From Cycas panzhihuaensis (lineage: Eukaryota; Cycadophyta), in contig CM041465.1 in NCBI GenBank assembly GCA_023213395.1, forward strand, positions 95,053,741-95,117,740: DNA of 64,000 bases, given 5' to 3'. The translations under genes and the position numbers were made by a program. Shown here in pieces: positions 10,639 to 21,980 of this stretch. Each line of letters opens with the position of its first letter. Within the stretch, counting starts at the first letter, position 1. Under the pieces are notes generated by a model. That model was not told the origin of the DNA. It did no database searches and saw nothing but the letters and a program-made list of their open reading frames with translations.

Positions 10639-10983
10639 TTATCTAGTGGTGGCGTAGATGCGTAACCTGACTTTGTTGCTGGCTTCAGGGCAGTATTGCT
10701 GCTGAGTGAGATATCGCACAATGTCACCATACCACTTACTATCGGTGAGCAGATGAGGAGAGGTGCCTTGGATGGTTAGGATATACTCATCAGGGAGAGA
10801 ATCATCAACGGGAACGTCGCACGTGTTGGGAATAGGGGCGTCAGCTAGTTGCTCTGCCACTATCATTCCCTTCTTCGACTTCCTGTTAATGATTTAAAGG
10901 TTGAACTCTTGGAGTAGGACAGCCTAACGACTAGTCCTACTGGTCAAGTCTGAACGAGTAAGTAAGAAGCGTAAGGGATTGGA
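10639..10983 (-). pseudogene. Gypsy-1 RNase H-integrase linker, without the second RNase H
   Basis: It is in the same frame as gag and RT. The minus strand reads IVAEQLADAPIPN, DDSLPDEYILTIQ, then SKWYGDIVRYLTQQQYCPEA. In Tat-type elements the equivalent LADxP motif is usually followed by a second RNase H before the W-Y-x-DI-xx-(F/Y)L motif. Here the two motifs are only about 35 residues apart, so the second RNase H is not at its usual place. Three stops occur between 10,866 and 10,984. Confidence 0.6.
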
Positions 10984-11394
10984 TTAGATAATCACCTTGA
11001 TGGTGTTTCTGAGCAAATAATGTCTAAACTTCTTGGTCGCATAGACCAAGGAGAGACATTCCTTCTCGGCGGGGGGATAGTTAAGCTTAGCAACCACGAG
11101 GGTGTGGCTGATGAAATAGATCACTCTCTCAATCCCTGAATCATCCTCTTGTGCGAGCATTGCGCCCAAGGATTTATCGGTTGCTGAGGTATACAAGATG
11201 AAGGGCCTATCAAAGCGAGGAGGTACCAACATAGGAGCAGAAGCGAGGGCTTCCTTGAGACCTTCAAAGGCTTGTTGGGCCTTAATCGACCAAACAAATG
11301 GGGCTTCTTTCTTTAATAGGTTGGTAAGGGGTTTGGCATTTATAGTGAAGTCTGCCAAAAAATGCCTAAGGAAACTGAGCCTACCTAGAAACAA
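10984..11394 (-). pseudogene. Gypsy-1 first RNase H (degenerate, Ty3-type)
   Basis: It follows RT directly in frame. It opens with LFLGRLSFLRHFLADF and APFVWSIKAQQAFEGLKEAL, then RPFILYTSATDKSLGAMLAQ, ERVIYFISHTLVVAKLNYPP, AEKECLSLVYATKKFRHYLL. In active Ty3-type RNase H the first motif has a catalytic Asp (YTDAS); here Ser occupies it. Loss of catalysis in this first RNase H is known for elements that carry a second RNase H, where it serves as a tether (family knowledge). That agrees with the second domain at 5240-5615. Confidence 0.82.
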
Positions 11395-12390
11395 CTTGAT
11401 CTGTCATTGCATTCTAGGAGGTGGTATATCAAGGATTGCCTTGACTTTATTAGGGTCAATCTGAATTCCTTGTTTTGATGTAAGAAATCTAAGGAGTTTG
11501 CCAGAAGTGATGGCAAACACACATTTGAGCAGGTTTAGGCTAACGTGATACTTACGGCATCGCGTGAAGATAGCCCACAAGTTGGAAGGATGATGGGCCC
11601 TAACACATGAGAGACCCATCATGTCATCCATGAAGACCTCCAACGTGTTGTCGATGAGGTCATGGAAAATAAAATGCATAGCCCTCTAGTATGTGGCTCC
11701 TACATTTTTAAGTCCGAAAGGCATCGCCTTGTAGGCAAAAGTACCCCACGGAGTGGTGAAGGCCGTCTTATGATGGTCTTCAGGAGAAATTTGTATCTAG
11801 TTGTAACTGGAGAAGTCATCTATCAAGGACATGACTTTAAATCCAGCGGTTCGATCGATGATTTAATCGATAAAATGGAGTGGCAAGTTATCTTTGGGAC
11901 ATGCATTATTAATGTCATAAAAATCAACATATATCTAGATGGTCCCATTCTTCTTGGCAACGAGGACGATGTTCGACACCCATTTGGGGTAATCGATAGA
12001 AGTGATACGTCCAACATCCAACAGCTTCTTGACCTCCATCTTAACGGCGGATGAGAGCTTGGGATGAAGAGGATGCTACTTCTAGTGCATGGGATGGGCA
12101 CTAGGAACTATGGTGAGATTATGAGTGACAATAGAGGGGTCAGTTCCCTTCATGTCAAAATAATCCTATGCAAAGACATCCCAGAACTCCTGGAACAAAA
12201 GGGAATACTCCCTTACCTCATCAAGAGAGCATTCCATCTTGACCTTAATGACCTTGGCAGGGGCCAAGACTATGTCCTGGGTTACCCCCATACACATGGC
12301 ATTCCCCTCCTCAAAACGGAGAGGGGCAAGGTCAACAGGAAGAGGTGGAATAGGAGATGGGATTGGGTTAGCAAGTGTGGACCCAATCAT
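11395..12390 (-). pseudogene. Gypsy-1 reverse transcriptase
   Basis: Reading leftward: VKMECSLDEVREYSLLFQ (pre-RT), LSSAVKMEVKKLLDVGRI, YPKWVSNIVLVAKKNGT, FKVMSLIDDFSSYN, HHKTAFTTPWGTFAYKAMPF, then EVFMDDMMG at about 11,617-11,642 with the catalytic FMDD box (11,623-11,634), and FLTSKQGIQIDPNKVKAI. The frame is the same as gag. Stops occur in several places (for example near 11,680, 11,800 and 12,100). RT copies the genomic RNA to DNA in the virus-like particle. The motifs are well preserved but the frame is broken. Confidence 0.9.
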
Positions 12391-13062
12391 GAGAATCTTC
12401 TAGTGGCCAAGCCTATGGTGATCAGAAGGAAAGCTGCGCATGGAGCCCGCTAAGTACTCAAGTAGGGCTTCATCGTCTTCAAAGTAATCCATCCCATGGA
12501 TGACCTTACTTTGAATAGGTGAAGGGCTAGAGGAAGTGGGGATGACGGGACCGTGATGGTCATCAGGTTGCCCAACCTCCTTGGGAGACTCTAGGAGAGA
12601 GTCTCGAAGGGGCTCCTCAGAAGGAGCGAAAGGGAGTTCCTTGAAGCCATCACCTACAGGGGGTGATGAAGAGGAAGACCCAATGGTGGATGAGTCAATA
12701 TGAGCGATGACATGTCACATAGAAGAGTGACTAGTCTCACCAACGAAAGCGGTTCTAGATAGGGACCTAGAACGGGATAAGCACATCCTACTAGTGCGGA
12801 GGAAAGAAACGGGATGAAGGCAATCCTCATCCTCATCGTGAGACTTATCATCACTAAATGAGATGAGGTACTCGTAGCTCCCAACACCAATAGGATTGAA
12901 GCGTGTGAGACTAGGAGAAGAAGATGCGGGGTCTTCTTCGATGTGAGATGGATTAGGTATGCCAATGGAGTAAGCCAAGGCATAAGTAGAAGGGCCTTGG
13001 CTCACTTGATTGACAAGGCAAGCTAGTTTAGTAGGTGGGCATTCATGGGAGACAACCTTCAT
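12391..13062 (-). pseudogene. Gypsy-1 protease-RT linker
   Basis: In frame with gag, it starts MKVVSHECPPTKLACLVNQV and runs through a Ser/Asp-rich stretch (YLISFSDDKSHDEDEDCLH) to EDDEALLEYLAGSMRSFPS near 12,460. The same linker motifs recur in Gypsy-2 (near 34,080) and Gypsy-3 (near 42,120), which shows the three are one family. Confidence 0.65.
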
Positions 13063-13680
13063 TCATCCATCATGGATGAATTTAAGTTGCCCCCATAGGG
13101 TTGAATACATAGCTCCCATCTAGTCAATCCACGGTCGACCCAAGAGGAGATTGTAGTCGACGTCAACGTCGAGGACTACAATGTCAGCGAGGACAGTCCT
13201 GCCCTCGAGAGTGAGTGGGATCGAGACAGATCCCAATGGGGTCTTTTCGCTACCATCGTAGCCTTGGCATTGCTATGGAATAGGTTCCAAGGCAGAAATA
13301 CCAAGCTCTTGCATAACACGTAAGGGCATGGCATTCATGGAAGAACCATTGTCGACAACAGTCCTTCACAGGGTACAGTTGAGTGTCAATGGTAATGGTG
13401 AATGGGAAGTTCCACTAACGTTCCCTTTCACATGTGGGGAGAAGGTCTTTAGGATCAAAAGAAATAATGGGTTCATACCTTTGGGTGACACCCAAAGCAT
13501 GGACGGGCATGTTATTTGACCCTAAAGCTTCTGAAAGGAGGGTCTCTTGTTTGGGACAACTCCTCAAAACATCTATCAAGAACATTCTCGCAGTGACGGT
13601 ATGGAGTTCGTCAATGATAGAGAAAGGCTTACCCTTCGCAGTAGGTTGGGTAAGCACCCTTCAAAAATTGTAACGACTAG
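13063..13680 (-). pseudogene. Gypsy-1 aspartic protease
   Basis: Upstream segment KPFSIIDELHTVTARMFLID (near 13,630, shifted frame) is followed by the active-site motif VVDNGSSMNAMPLRVM (about 13,325-13,360). Next come GYDGSEKTPLGSVSIPLTLE, VLDVDVDYNLLLGRPWID and YSTLWGQLKFIHDG. The Asp-Asn-Gly-Ser motif and the LLLGRPW flap-end motif are usual for this group of plant Gypsy proteases. A pair of indels (between about 13,576 and 13,657, and near 13,430) shifts the frame and then restores it. Stops lie near 13,070 and 13,115. Confidence 0.75.
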
Positions 13681-15840
13681 GATGCACGAGAATGGCCTTG
13701 GGAAAAAAGGCACTTCTAGAGGAGGGTTCTCTTGAAGAGGATCAGAAGGAATAGAAGAAGAAGCACCAACTGCTTCTTTGGTGGCTTGAGACCGAGTAAG
13801 GGCATACAGAGGAGTAGCCTCAAGCATTTAGATTACCTTCTTTCCCTTATTCTGAGACTGCGAAGATGAAGGAGTGCATTGGTTAGGGGAACACAAAGAA
13901 GAAGATGAATCCCGGGCACCCTTCCCTTTATCGCAGTAAGGATAGGAATTCGGTGATCTTCTCCGGTTTTGATTGTTTTTGGGTTGAGTGTTGTGATCAC
14001 ATTCCCCATATTTGGGAAACGAATCCTTATGGATCGGTTGGTCTAGATTAGGCCTTGAGGCCCGTTTAGGGGAGGAGTCTCATCGAGGGGCATCCTTAGG
14101 ATGCTGGGCCCTACAACGTAAGTCATCATGGAAGCACTCCCCATGAATGGAATAACACTTCTTCTCAACTGAGGAATTAGGTTTCTTTGCTTGAGAGGAC
14201 TGGGCGCTGCCATTCCTAGGGAGGGAAGCTTGGGTAGGTTGCTAAATTTGTTTATTAGAAGTTGGGGATAAAGGAGCTTGTAATTTGAGTTCCTTCATCG
14301 TACGTTCGAATGAACATATAACAAATGTAAGTGGATCCAGGGTCTTCTCAGTTGGATGAGAGGAAGACCTACAAGACTATTGCGGCTTAGTATCTGTAGT
14401 TAGGGGTGGTGCCTCACGTCACTGTGAGGGCTTGAGAGGCTTCTTAAGTCTGGCCTGGATCTTAATAGCCTCAAGTGCTAAGCACTTTGCAATCACAGAG
14501 TTATATGTAGTTACCCCCATCTTAAGGACTTCCACATGTACTTCGGGATGAAGTGCGTTAATGAAAAGGTCCCTCTTCAGTTCCTCAGGTAACGTGGCCT
14601 TAGTAGAATAAAGAAGGTCGTGGAATCATCACACAAAATCATGATTCATTTTAGCGTGACCTTGTTTGAGCGATAGGAGGGATTTCATTCCACTTTCAAA
14701 TGGGTAAGCGACATCAAAATAATTGATGAACTCATCCACAAGTTGTTGGAACAAGAAAATGGAATGAGCGGGAAGGCGATAAAACCACTTAAGGACATCG
14801 CCTTGTAAAGATCGAGGGAACAATTTTATCAAGATATGGTCATAGGCCCAATAATCAATACACGCCATAGAAAAACTAAAGACGTGCTCCGCTGGGTCCT
14901 GTGAGGAAGTTCCGTCAAATTTAGGAACTTCAGAAGGGTGAGGCAGTAAGTTAGTTCTTAATGCCTTGACAGATAATGGCATCAATTTATAATCCATGAA
15001 TGGACGTGCCCTTGCCTGGATCGTAGGATCGACAAATGAAGTAGGAGGTAAAGGGCAAGGAATAGATGGGGGTGGTAAACCCATCCCTCCTTGAGGAAGC
15101 ACCCCTTACTGGAAAGGGACTTGAGGATAAGCGCCTTCAAAGGAAGCTAGGTTCCCTTGCGAATGCGTAGTATAAGAGGTCACGCTAGGCGGCAAAAAAG
15201 AAGGGTATGGGACTAGGTTTTTCCCATATGGGCCACCCGTGGGTGGTGCAACCCCATATGGGTGTAGCGGGTCCACCCCATAAGCTGGAAGGTGGTTCCC
15301 TTTACCCTGCCCCCAAGGTTGAGAGGTATAACCTGGGGGTATGTAAAGAGAAGAACCACTGGGTTGGTTTCGAGGATATGCGGGAGCGAATCCCACATGA
15401 CTAGTGGTAGTAGTGCTAGTAGGACCTATAGGCCTACTAGGGAACGCATGCACCACATTAAGGGATGGCACATTAGCTTGACTAGGAAAGGGTATGCTAA
15501 CTCCCAACTGAGGAAAAGACATACCACGAGAGGGTCCTGAAGAAATAGGACCACAACGAGGGATAGAAGGGATAACATTCGTCCCCAAGGTTGGTGTAGG
15601 AATGGAACGGGATGAACGCACAGGAACGAAAGGGTTACTGGTAGTAGGAGGGGCAAGTGCGGATGAAGAAGATGGTAAAGGAGCAAATGAAGAAGATGCT
15701 CCAGCACGCAAAACATCTTCGAACCATCTGGGACATGATTGAAGACGAGCCACTTGAAAGCACTCACTAATAGCTTCAACCACATCAGTGGGAGGGGTAT
15801 CTATGTGACCATAAGAGGTGGATGGGACCTCGAATGACAT
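13681..15840 (-). pseudogene. Gypsy-1 gag
   Basis: The first Met is at 15840. The first 244 residues are Ser/Pro/Gly-rich (GAYPQVPFQ at the end), then a TAA stop at about 15106 with the frame continuing unchanged. The retrotransposon gag core is KALRTNLLPHPSEVPKFDG, AEHVFSFSMACIDYWAYD, DVLKWFYRLPAHSIFLF, LVDEFINYFDVAYPFESG, then MKSLLSLKQGHAKMNHDF. Further on is a Cys/His cluster near 14,120-14,180 (KKCYSIHGECFHDDLRC). Gag would form the particle that packages element RNA. The core is recognisably the same as in Gypsy-2 (near 31,640) and Gypsy-3 (about 44,250-44,560). At least four stops break it. Confidence 0.85.
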
Positions 15841-16310
15841 AGACCCCTCAGGGCACTCCTCATAAGAATCACCAATAGGGTGGTAAACCTTAAGAGCAGA
15901 TGAGCCTTCTACTACATGGGTAGAAGGATGGATGTCAAGGGGGTGATGCTGATCACCCAGGTAGTAGATAAGATCATCACCTTCTTGGGTGGATCTTGGA
16001 ATGGATGCGAGGAACTCATGAGTTCTCGAGGCAAAGGTGTGATAGGCCTAATCAGAAGGGTATCCTTCCATGGTCAAATCAAATTCGACGATGGAAGAGG
16101 ACGATACTCGAGATCTTCTAACAATGGAGGCAAACCACGTAAGCGACAAGAGAAGCATCTCATACAAAGCTTACCAGCACTTTAGAAGAAAGAAAGAGCT
16201 GTAAGGAGTGCATGTTGGGCGCTGCCCAACGAAGGAGATAAAGTGAAAGGAACCACCAGAAGGTTGCAATACTGACAGGAACGGATAGAGACTAGCTCCC
16301 TTACTGGCAA
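15841..16310 (-). other. Gypsy-1 5' leader
   Basis: This is the untranslated stretch between the primer-binding site and the first gag Met, about 470 bp. I see no convincing coding frame on the gag strand. Confidence 0.6.
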
Positions 16311-16329
16311 GTCCCCAGTATGGTCACCA
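16311..16329 (-). other. Gypsy-1 primer-binding site
   Basis: One base inside the 5' LTR the minus strand reads TGGTGACCATACTGGGGAC. It starts TGG, the complement of a tRNA CCA end, and has the usual position. The tRNA is not certain; the TGGNGNC...GGGGA pattern resembles sites found in many plant Gypsy elements. Confidence 0.7.
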
Positions 16330-16330
16330 G

Positions 16331-19098
16331 TGGATGCGCAACTACGGGATAACTACCTAGCTAAGTAGGAATAGGGAGGATGATCAATAATGGTATCGAG
16401 GGTATGGATAGAATCCTACGAGCAAGGCGAGTACCACATAGGGCATCCCATGCACTGGAGCGCGAGTTCGGGACCTACAGATGGTACCCAACTACCTAAA
16501 GGTGGTTCCCCTACTTCAACTAGGAAGAGGGAAGGCAAAAATGTAGCCTAGATAGGCTTCAGAGGAAAGTCCTCCTACCCTTGGATGGTCAGAAGGGGAG
16601 GAAGAGAATCCTCGAAGGTTTCCCTTTGGTGAAGGGAAATGACCAGAAGCAAGGTAGGCGAATAGCCTATGGCACTACTAAGACCTCCTCAGTTATTTGG
16701 CTAAGCAAATAGAACCGAGGAAAGAGGAAGGGGATGGGAGCAATTGATCGCCCCAAAATCCCCCCTTGAGGGTACAACCAAAGGAAGTGAGAGTGCTAGG
16801 GTGTATGCAAGCAAACTGAATCAAACAAAGCAAGCTAAGGGGGTGAGGATAAGGTTTACGAGCTTAGGGAAAAGGCTAAAGGAAAATTCCTGGGAGTCCT
16901 TTTCTTAAATGGGTATGGTATGTAAAGTGCAATATATAACATGCAAACAAAAGAGGTTGATTTCCCTTTTCCCTTTATGTTCTCTAAATTACTACCATGC
17001 AACCTTTTCAAAATGAAAAGAGTGAAGCAAAGTAAGGTTACATACCTGGGATAAAGGCGTGGTTGAGGCGGTGATACTCCCACTAGACGCTCCAAGTCGT
17101 TCCACAAAACAAGCGGCAAAAAGTTGTGGTGGGGTAGAATGTGGGGCTTCCTTACCTTCCCCAGAAAGTAACAACAAAGTGCTAGAAATGAAAAGGAAAG
17201 TGATAGCGAAAATAGATTGCTATGATAATATGCAAATGGATTTACTTACCCAGTAGAAAGAAGGGAGGAGAAGTTCCTTGTGTTCTCCTTTTACCTGCAA
17301 GTGAACACAAAGATTCCCTTCTGGAGAAAGGAGACTAACAATACGAAGAAGAGCACCAAAATGTATATATGCATATGCCGAAAACTAAATCTTTATACAT
17401 ACACATAAGTACTCACTAATCACAGGTTTATAGCGATAAACTGTGGTCTAAAAATACCCAAATGAAAGGTATCTAAATAGGTGAGCCTTGGAGTGACCCA
17501 CCTCCTACAAAGGGCAACCCTACTCTCCCTCAAGGAGCCATGGGGCTGCGAGAGTATGGCCACAAAAAATGGCTATAAACAGGGGTAACAAAAGTACAAA
17601 GGGAGCTCAAGAAGTCTACAATGGACCAGAGTGCTATAAGGAGCAAACAGGGCTATTGAGAGAGGAGTTGAGCTAGAAGGAGCCTCTAGGGCTTATGCGT
17701 TACCTAGATGGGAGAAACAGGCTTGTAAACCAGCGTTGCAACAGGTGCAAATGATGGTTTTAGCGGCTAGAAATGATCCCCTAATCCCTTGCCCACTCTA
17801 GGGACAGCACGAGGGCAAAAGAGGAGGGTTTGGAGGGTGAAAGCCTCTTGGGAGCACAAAGGTGGTATGGAATCCACCCAGATCTATCCCAAACCCTGTG
17901 AAATCCTCTTGTACTGCTATCTTGGGCATGAAATGTAGGAGAGGAGCCTCAAACAGCAGAGAAATAACTATAGCAACTCAAAAGACAAGCTCTAGAAACT
18001 AAGAAAAGAAAACTAGTAACAAGCATGCACAAAGCTGAGCATGAACTGAGTAAGAAAAGAGCTTCAAATCAACAAATACCTCAAGGAAAGTGAGGAGGTG
18101 TTTGCCTCTGCAAGAGCCTGCGAAGAAGAGGCCAAAAACCTATAAAGAAGGCTAAGATGCAGCAGGTATGGGGCCCCTACTGAGGCGGCTAAGAGAAATC
18201 CCACTTCTAAAACAACTCGATGCTTACCTGGGCAAAGAGACCCTGAAAACTCCTCAAGAATGCCCCCTCCGGGGTGTGCAATGGGCTGTGAGGATGTCAC
18301 AGCGAGGCCTAAGGAGGGTTGGGCAAAGAGGAGCAGTTGCATCTCCTGAGAGTGCAGCAGAGTAGAAGAGCAAAGCAGAGAGCAGGGCAAATTTCCTTAG
18401 TGTTCCTTTGAAAGAGAGCCAAAAAGATCCAAAAAATGACTTAAGATAAGCTTGAAGACTCAGCCCCAACCCTAATCAAGCAATTAAGGCTCGGCTGGCG
18501 CTGAGGTGGGTCGAAGGACATGTGGCAATTCCATAATAAATGCAAGAATTACCACAGCGGGTTTAAAAAAATAGTTTATAACAGTCGCACTGCAGTATAT
18601 ATCGCGATACCATAGTGAACTTTGTAGTACCATGAACTATGCCACAGTGCGAGGCTAGAGGGCCAAACTGGCCTAAACATCCAACCTGGGCTGCGGGCCA
18701 GGGCACTAGGAGGCCGGCAGGGGGGTAGGCCCACCTGCCCAGGGGCAAACAGAGGACCAAGAACCACAAAAAGTAATCAAGGGGCTCAAGGATACAACAA
18801 GGAAACTAAGTGGTAATAAAACAACATAACAAATAATCATCACACAAGTTGAATAAGCCTTAAGGGGAGTAGGGAAGATTGCGGGAGGTGACGCGACCAC
18901 CGGGGTGCCAGACTTGCTGGAAGTGTGCCCCTGCTATAGTCATCATAGGCTAAAGAGGTATAGATGGTGCAAACCATCTATGAAAAACATGTAGCATGCA
19001 AGCAAGCACTCCTCACAAGAAGCAAAAGCAATGTGAGAAACATACCTACACTTACCTAAGTTGACCTCTCTGTATCCATTCCCAGTAGCCGGGAAACA
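16331..19098 (-). repeat. Gypsy-1 5' LTR
   Basis: On the + strand it starts TGGATGCGCAACTACGGGAT and ends GCCGGGAAACA. It matches 2083-4766 throughout with scattered, mostly transition differences. It is 2,768 bp; the extra length is largely a GC-rich 54-bp segment at 18687-18740 absent from the other LTR. It should hold the promoter of the minus-strand genomic RNA, but I could not choose a TATA box with confidence. Confidence 0.9.
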
Positions 19099-19103
19099 TA
19101 GTG
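19099..19103. repeat. Target-site duplication, right copy, of Gypsy-1
   Basis: TAGTG follows the CA end of the LTR. It pairs with TAGTA at 2078-2082. The first base of the resumed Copia-1 coding sequence lies in it. Confidence 0.8.
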
Positions 19104-20404
19104 AAACCTTTGCTCCAATCGCATCCATGGAAACTATTCATATGATATTAAGTTTGTTTGCCCAAAAAAGATGGGGTGTTCACTAAATAGATGTTAAAAG
19201 TACATCTTTTAATGGTTATATTAAAGAAGACATCTATGTCCATAAGCCCAAACGTTTTGAAGTCAGAAGGGAAGAAGATAAAGTGTATAAGCTAAAAAAG
19301 GCACTTTATAGACTAAAATAAGCACACAAGGCATAGTACTCCTAAATCGATAAATATTTCAGAGACCAAGGATTCGAATGAACCTAATCGGATCCAAATT
19401 TATGCATTAAGATCAAATGAGACTCCATCCTAATAGTGGGACTTTATGTAGATGATCTTGTCTATATAAGAAATAACTCCCATCTTTCACAAAAATTTAA
19501 GGATGATATGTATAAAGAGTTCGAAATGACAAATTTGGGCTTGATACATTACTTCTTAGGATTGGAAGTGTAGCAGGATGAAAACAGTATTTTCATTTCC
19601 CGAAGAAAGTATACCTTGGACTTACTCCAAAAGTTCACGATGAATGATTACAAAGCCCTAGCCACACCTACTGAAGTTGGTATCAAGTTATCTAAACTTG
19701 ATGATTCTGCACTAGTGGATCCCACTCTCTATAGATAATTAATTAGTAGCCTGATTTATCTAACATCGACATGACCTAACATTATGTATGTAGTTAGTGT
19801 AGTTTTAAGATTCATATAAGATCCCAAGTCCACTTATTAGCAAGCAGCTAAGAGGATCTTATGATACTTAAAGGGTATAATAGAATATAGGTTGCACTAT
19901 AAATCTTCAACAAACTTTAGGTTGACAGGATATACAAATTCTGATTAGGCAAGAGACATTGATAATAAGAAATCTAATTTAGGATATGTATTTAGTTTAG
20001 GTTCAGTAGCCATAGCATGGAGCATAAAGAAACAGAATATGGTTTCCCTATCTACAACAAAAGTAGAGTACAAAGCAACTATTTTCGATGCATGTAAGAC
20101 AGTATGGTTACGATGACTCCTCCAAGATCTTCAGATGGAACAAAAAGGCCCAACTAAGATTTTTTGTGACAATCAAAGCACCATTCATATGACTCAAAAT
20201 CTAGTTTTCCATGGCATAACTAAGCACATTAAAACTCAACATTATTTTATTTAGGAATTAGTTCAAGTAGGTGAAATTGAGTTGGTATATTGCAGTGCAA
20301 AAGACTAAACAATAGATATATTCACAAAGCCATTAGGAAAAATCAAGTTCCATAAATTCAAAGACAAACTTGGAGTATTACACAATGGAAATTATAGGGG
20401 AGGA
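19099..20404 (+). pseudogene. Copia-1 pol relic, 3' part (RT core and RNase H)
   Basis: It continues the reading frame broken at 2082: ETFAPIASMETIHMILSLFA, GVH then MDVKSTFFNGYIKEDIYV, VYKLKKALYRLK, the catalytic box LYVDDLVYI (19,445-19,460), MTNLGLIHYFLGLEV, LATPTEVGIKLSKLDD, then RNase H with LSTTKVEYKATIFDACKTVW, IFCDNQSTIHMTQN, TKHIKTQHYFI, DIFTKPLGKIKFHKFKDKLG. Stop codons are few enough that the protein can be followed almost without frame change. The end of pol touches the polypurine tract (20391-20404, AAATTATAGGGGAGGA). Its motifs resemble those of Copia-4 more than Copia-2 or Copia-3. Confidence 0.92.
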
Positions 20405-20700
20405 TGTTAGAATAATATCCATTTTATTAAAGGTTGTGTAAAGGTACCTTAGGAAGTAGTGGGCCACTACTAGCCTGCCTTGAGCCACTTCAAGCTAACC
20501 TTGAGCTACCTCAAGATGCCCTCAAGCTGACAAGGTAAGTGTTGTATTTTAATTTATTATTTTTTTGAATTATTTATTAATGATAGATCGAGGTGAACTT
20601 TTGCCCCCCAAAACTATTTATACATGGGGTGTACCTTCCTGGTGTTTTTTAATATTACCTTCATTACTTTAGAAATTTAATTATTTTTTAACTATGGCTT
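20405..20700 (+). repeat. Start of the Copia-1 3' LTR (right end not resolved)
   Basis: TGTTAGAATAATATCC begins directly after the polypurine tract, as in Copia-4 (TGTTAGAAAATATC on its strand). The 5' LTR lies outside the window, so the right limit given here is only a guess; no CA end with a target duplication can be fixed. Confidence 0.5.
20470..20540. repeat. Cluster of CTTGAG / CTCAAG inverted repeats
   Basis: Four or more short blocks alternate CCTTGAGC, TTCAAGCT, CCTTGAGC, CCTCAAG, CCTCAAGC at about 15-20 base spacing. Each block can pair with its neighbour. It lies within the start of the Copia-1 LTR. Confidence 0.6.
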
Positions 20701-21980
20701 AAGTATTTGTGATTTTCTATATCCTCAAGTTCTATATTTTTATCTTTTCCAAGCCACTTCATATCTTCTTTTATAATTTTGACTTTGAGTTTAAATAAAA
20801 CTTGTCATTTTACTAGTCCATTATGTATATCTCCTCAAGTACATAGAAAATGAGTGGTCATGGACTTACAACAACCATCATTTGATAATCTAAAATTGAG
20901 CTAGTATTATAAAGTCATAAAAAGTAAGAAGGGTCAATATTTCAAGTGTGTTTTCTTATTATTAGTCAAATTTGAGTATAAAATACATAAATCAAGTTAT
21001 AAAAAATCTTAATACCTTTGAAATAATAGGTGGCAGTCTAAAGATAGACATCATATGTAAAATTTATGAACATTTGAAGATTGTAATCAAGCAACCTAAT
21101 TATGATCATGATCAAAACTTTGGTAATTTTTTAGTGGTAAAAATTTATTAGAAAATATTCAATTTCTTAACTTTTAACCAACCATTTTAGAAACCATTTG
21201 GGGGGAACTTATTTCACCATAATAATGGTGTTAATTACCCCAAAGCATTGGTAGATGGGGAGCAAATACATCCATAGTAAAGGGGATCCCATTAATGGGC
21301 CTAACAAACTCATTAATTCATCTCTAATAAATCCATAGGAAAAATCATAAACTACACCCATAGCTTTCATCAAACCTATAGGTCCTAAAGTATCTAACAA
21401 CCTTCTATAAATACCCCTTAATTCCATTAAGAAGGGAGATACAAATTTCTATAATGAAGTGCTACTAGAATACTATCAAGATTCCTATTTACTTTTTATG
21501 CATTCAAACTATTTTGATTGGAGACCTAATTGGAGAAAGAAGATGATAGTTTCATGTTCAGAATAACCTAAACCATTGGATCCAAGATCTAAAGAGCCTA
21601 CTACCATGGTAAATCCATAGCGTATCCCACTTGAATCATAGGCTTTTCACTAATTTTGTGTCACTAACTTGTTGATAGACTAATTTTTTACTTTATTTAC
21701 TTCTTTTCATATAATTGATCTCATTTTAGCTTGCCTTTTACTTCTCTAATTATATTTGCTTTCTCCATAAGTGGCCATAGAGAATTAAGGAGTTGATTTC
21801 ATCATTTGTGGTATTGATTAGTTACATATAAGGCCTTTTTATACAAAGGATATTTTGAAATGATTTAATATTTTGAATTTCTTAGTTAGCCTTCTATTTT
21901 CTAGAATATATCATATTTTTTACTTGTAGACTAATTCTACTAACTAAGGAGGCTTGGAATACCTATTTCATTATAAATGG
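20701..21980. other. AT-rich stretch, no gene recognised
   Basis: Between the Copia-1 LTR start and the Gypsy-2 LTR-like block there is AT-rich sequence. One 72-codon open frame at 21209-21427 (minus) has no motif I recognise and no supporting neighbour. Confidence 0.4.

Larger units (their letters stand above)
2083..19098 (-). mobile_element. Gypsy-1: 17-kb Tat-like Ty3/Gypsy LTR retrotransposon
   Basis: This is a complete but inactivated LTR retrotransposon in minus orientation, inserted in Copia-1. On its own coding strand the order is: 5' LTR (19098 to 16331), primer-binding site, leader, gag, protease, RT, Ty3-type RNase H, integrase, a 3.9-kb spacer carrying a + strand gene-like region, an archaeal-type RNase H, polypurine tract, 3' LTR (4766 to 2083). 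LTR termini are TG...CA. The gag-pro-pol order with integrase last places it in Ty3/Gypsy. The degenerate first RNase H plus a second RNase H, and the size, fit the plant Tat lineage (family knowledge). On sampled stretches the two LTRs match at roughly nine positions in ten by eye, so it is not recent. Its base composition is visibly richer in G+C than the older elements to the right. Confidence 0.9.

Noticed and set aside
13328-13673. Overlapping + strand open frames (13328-13519, 13434-13673)
   Set aside because: They are shadows of the minus-strand protease, which has recognisable active-site motifs.
1-20404. Copia-1 and Copia-4 as one family
   Set aside because: Motifs and LTR starts are similar, but large parts of the proteins differ and the LTRs could not be aligned; same lineage is as far as the evidence goes.
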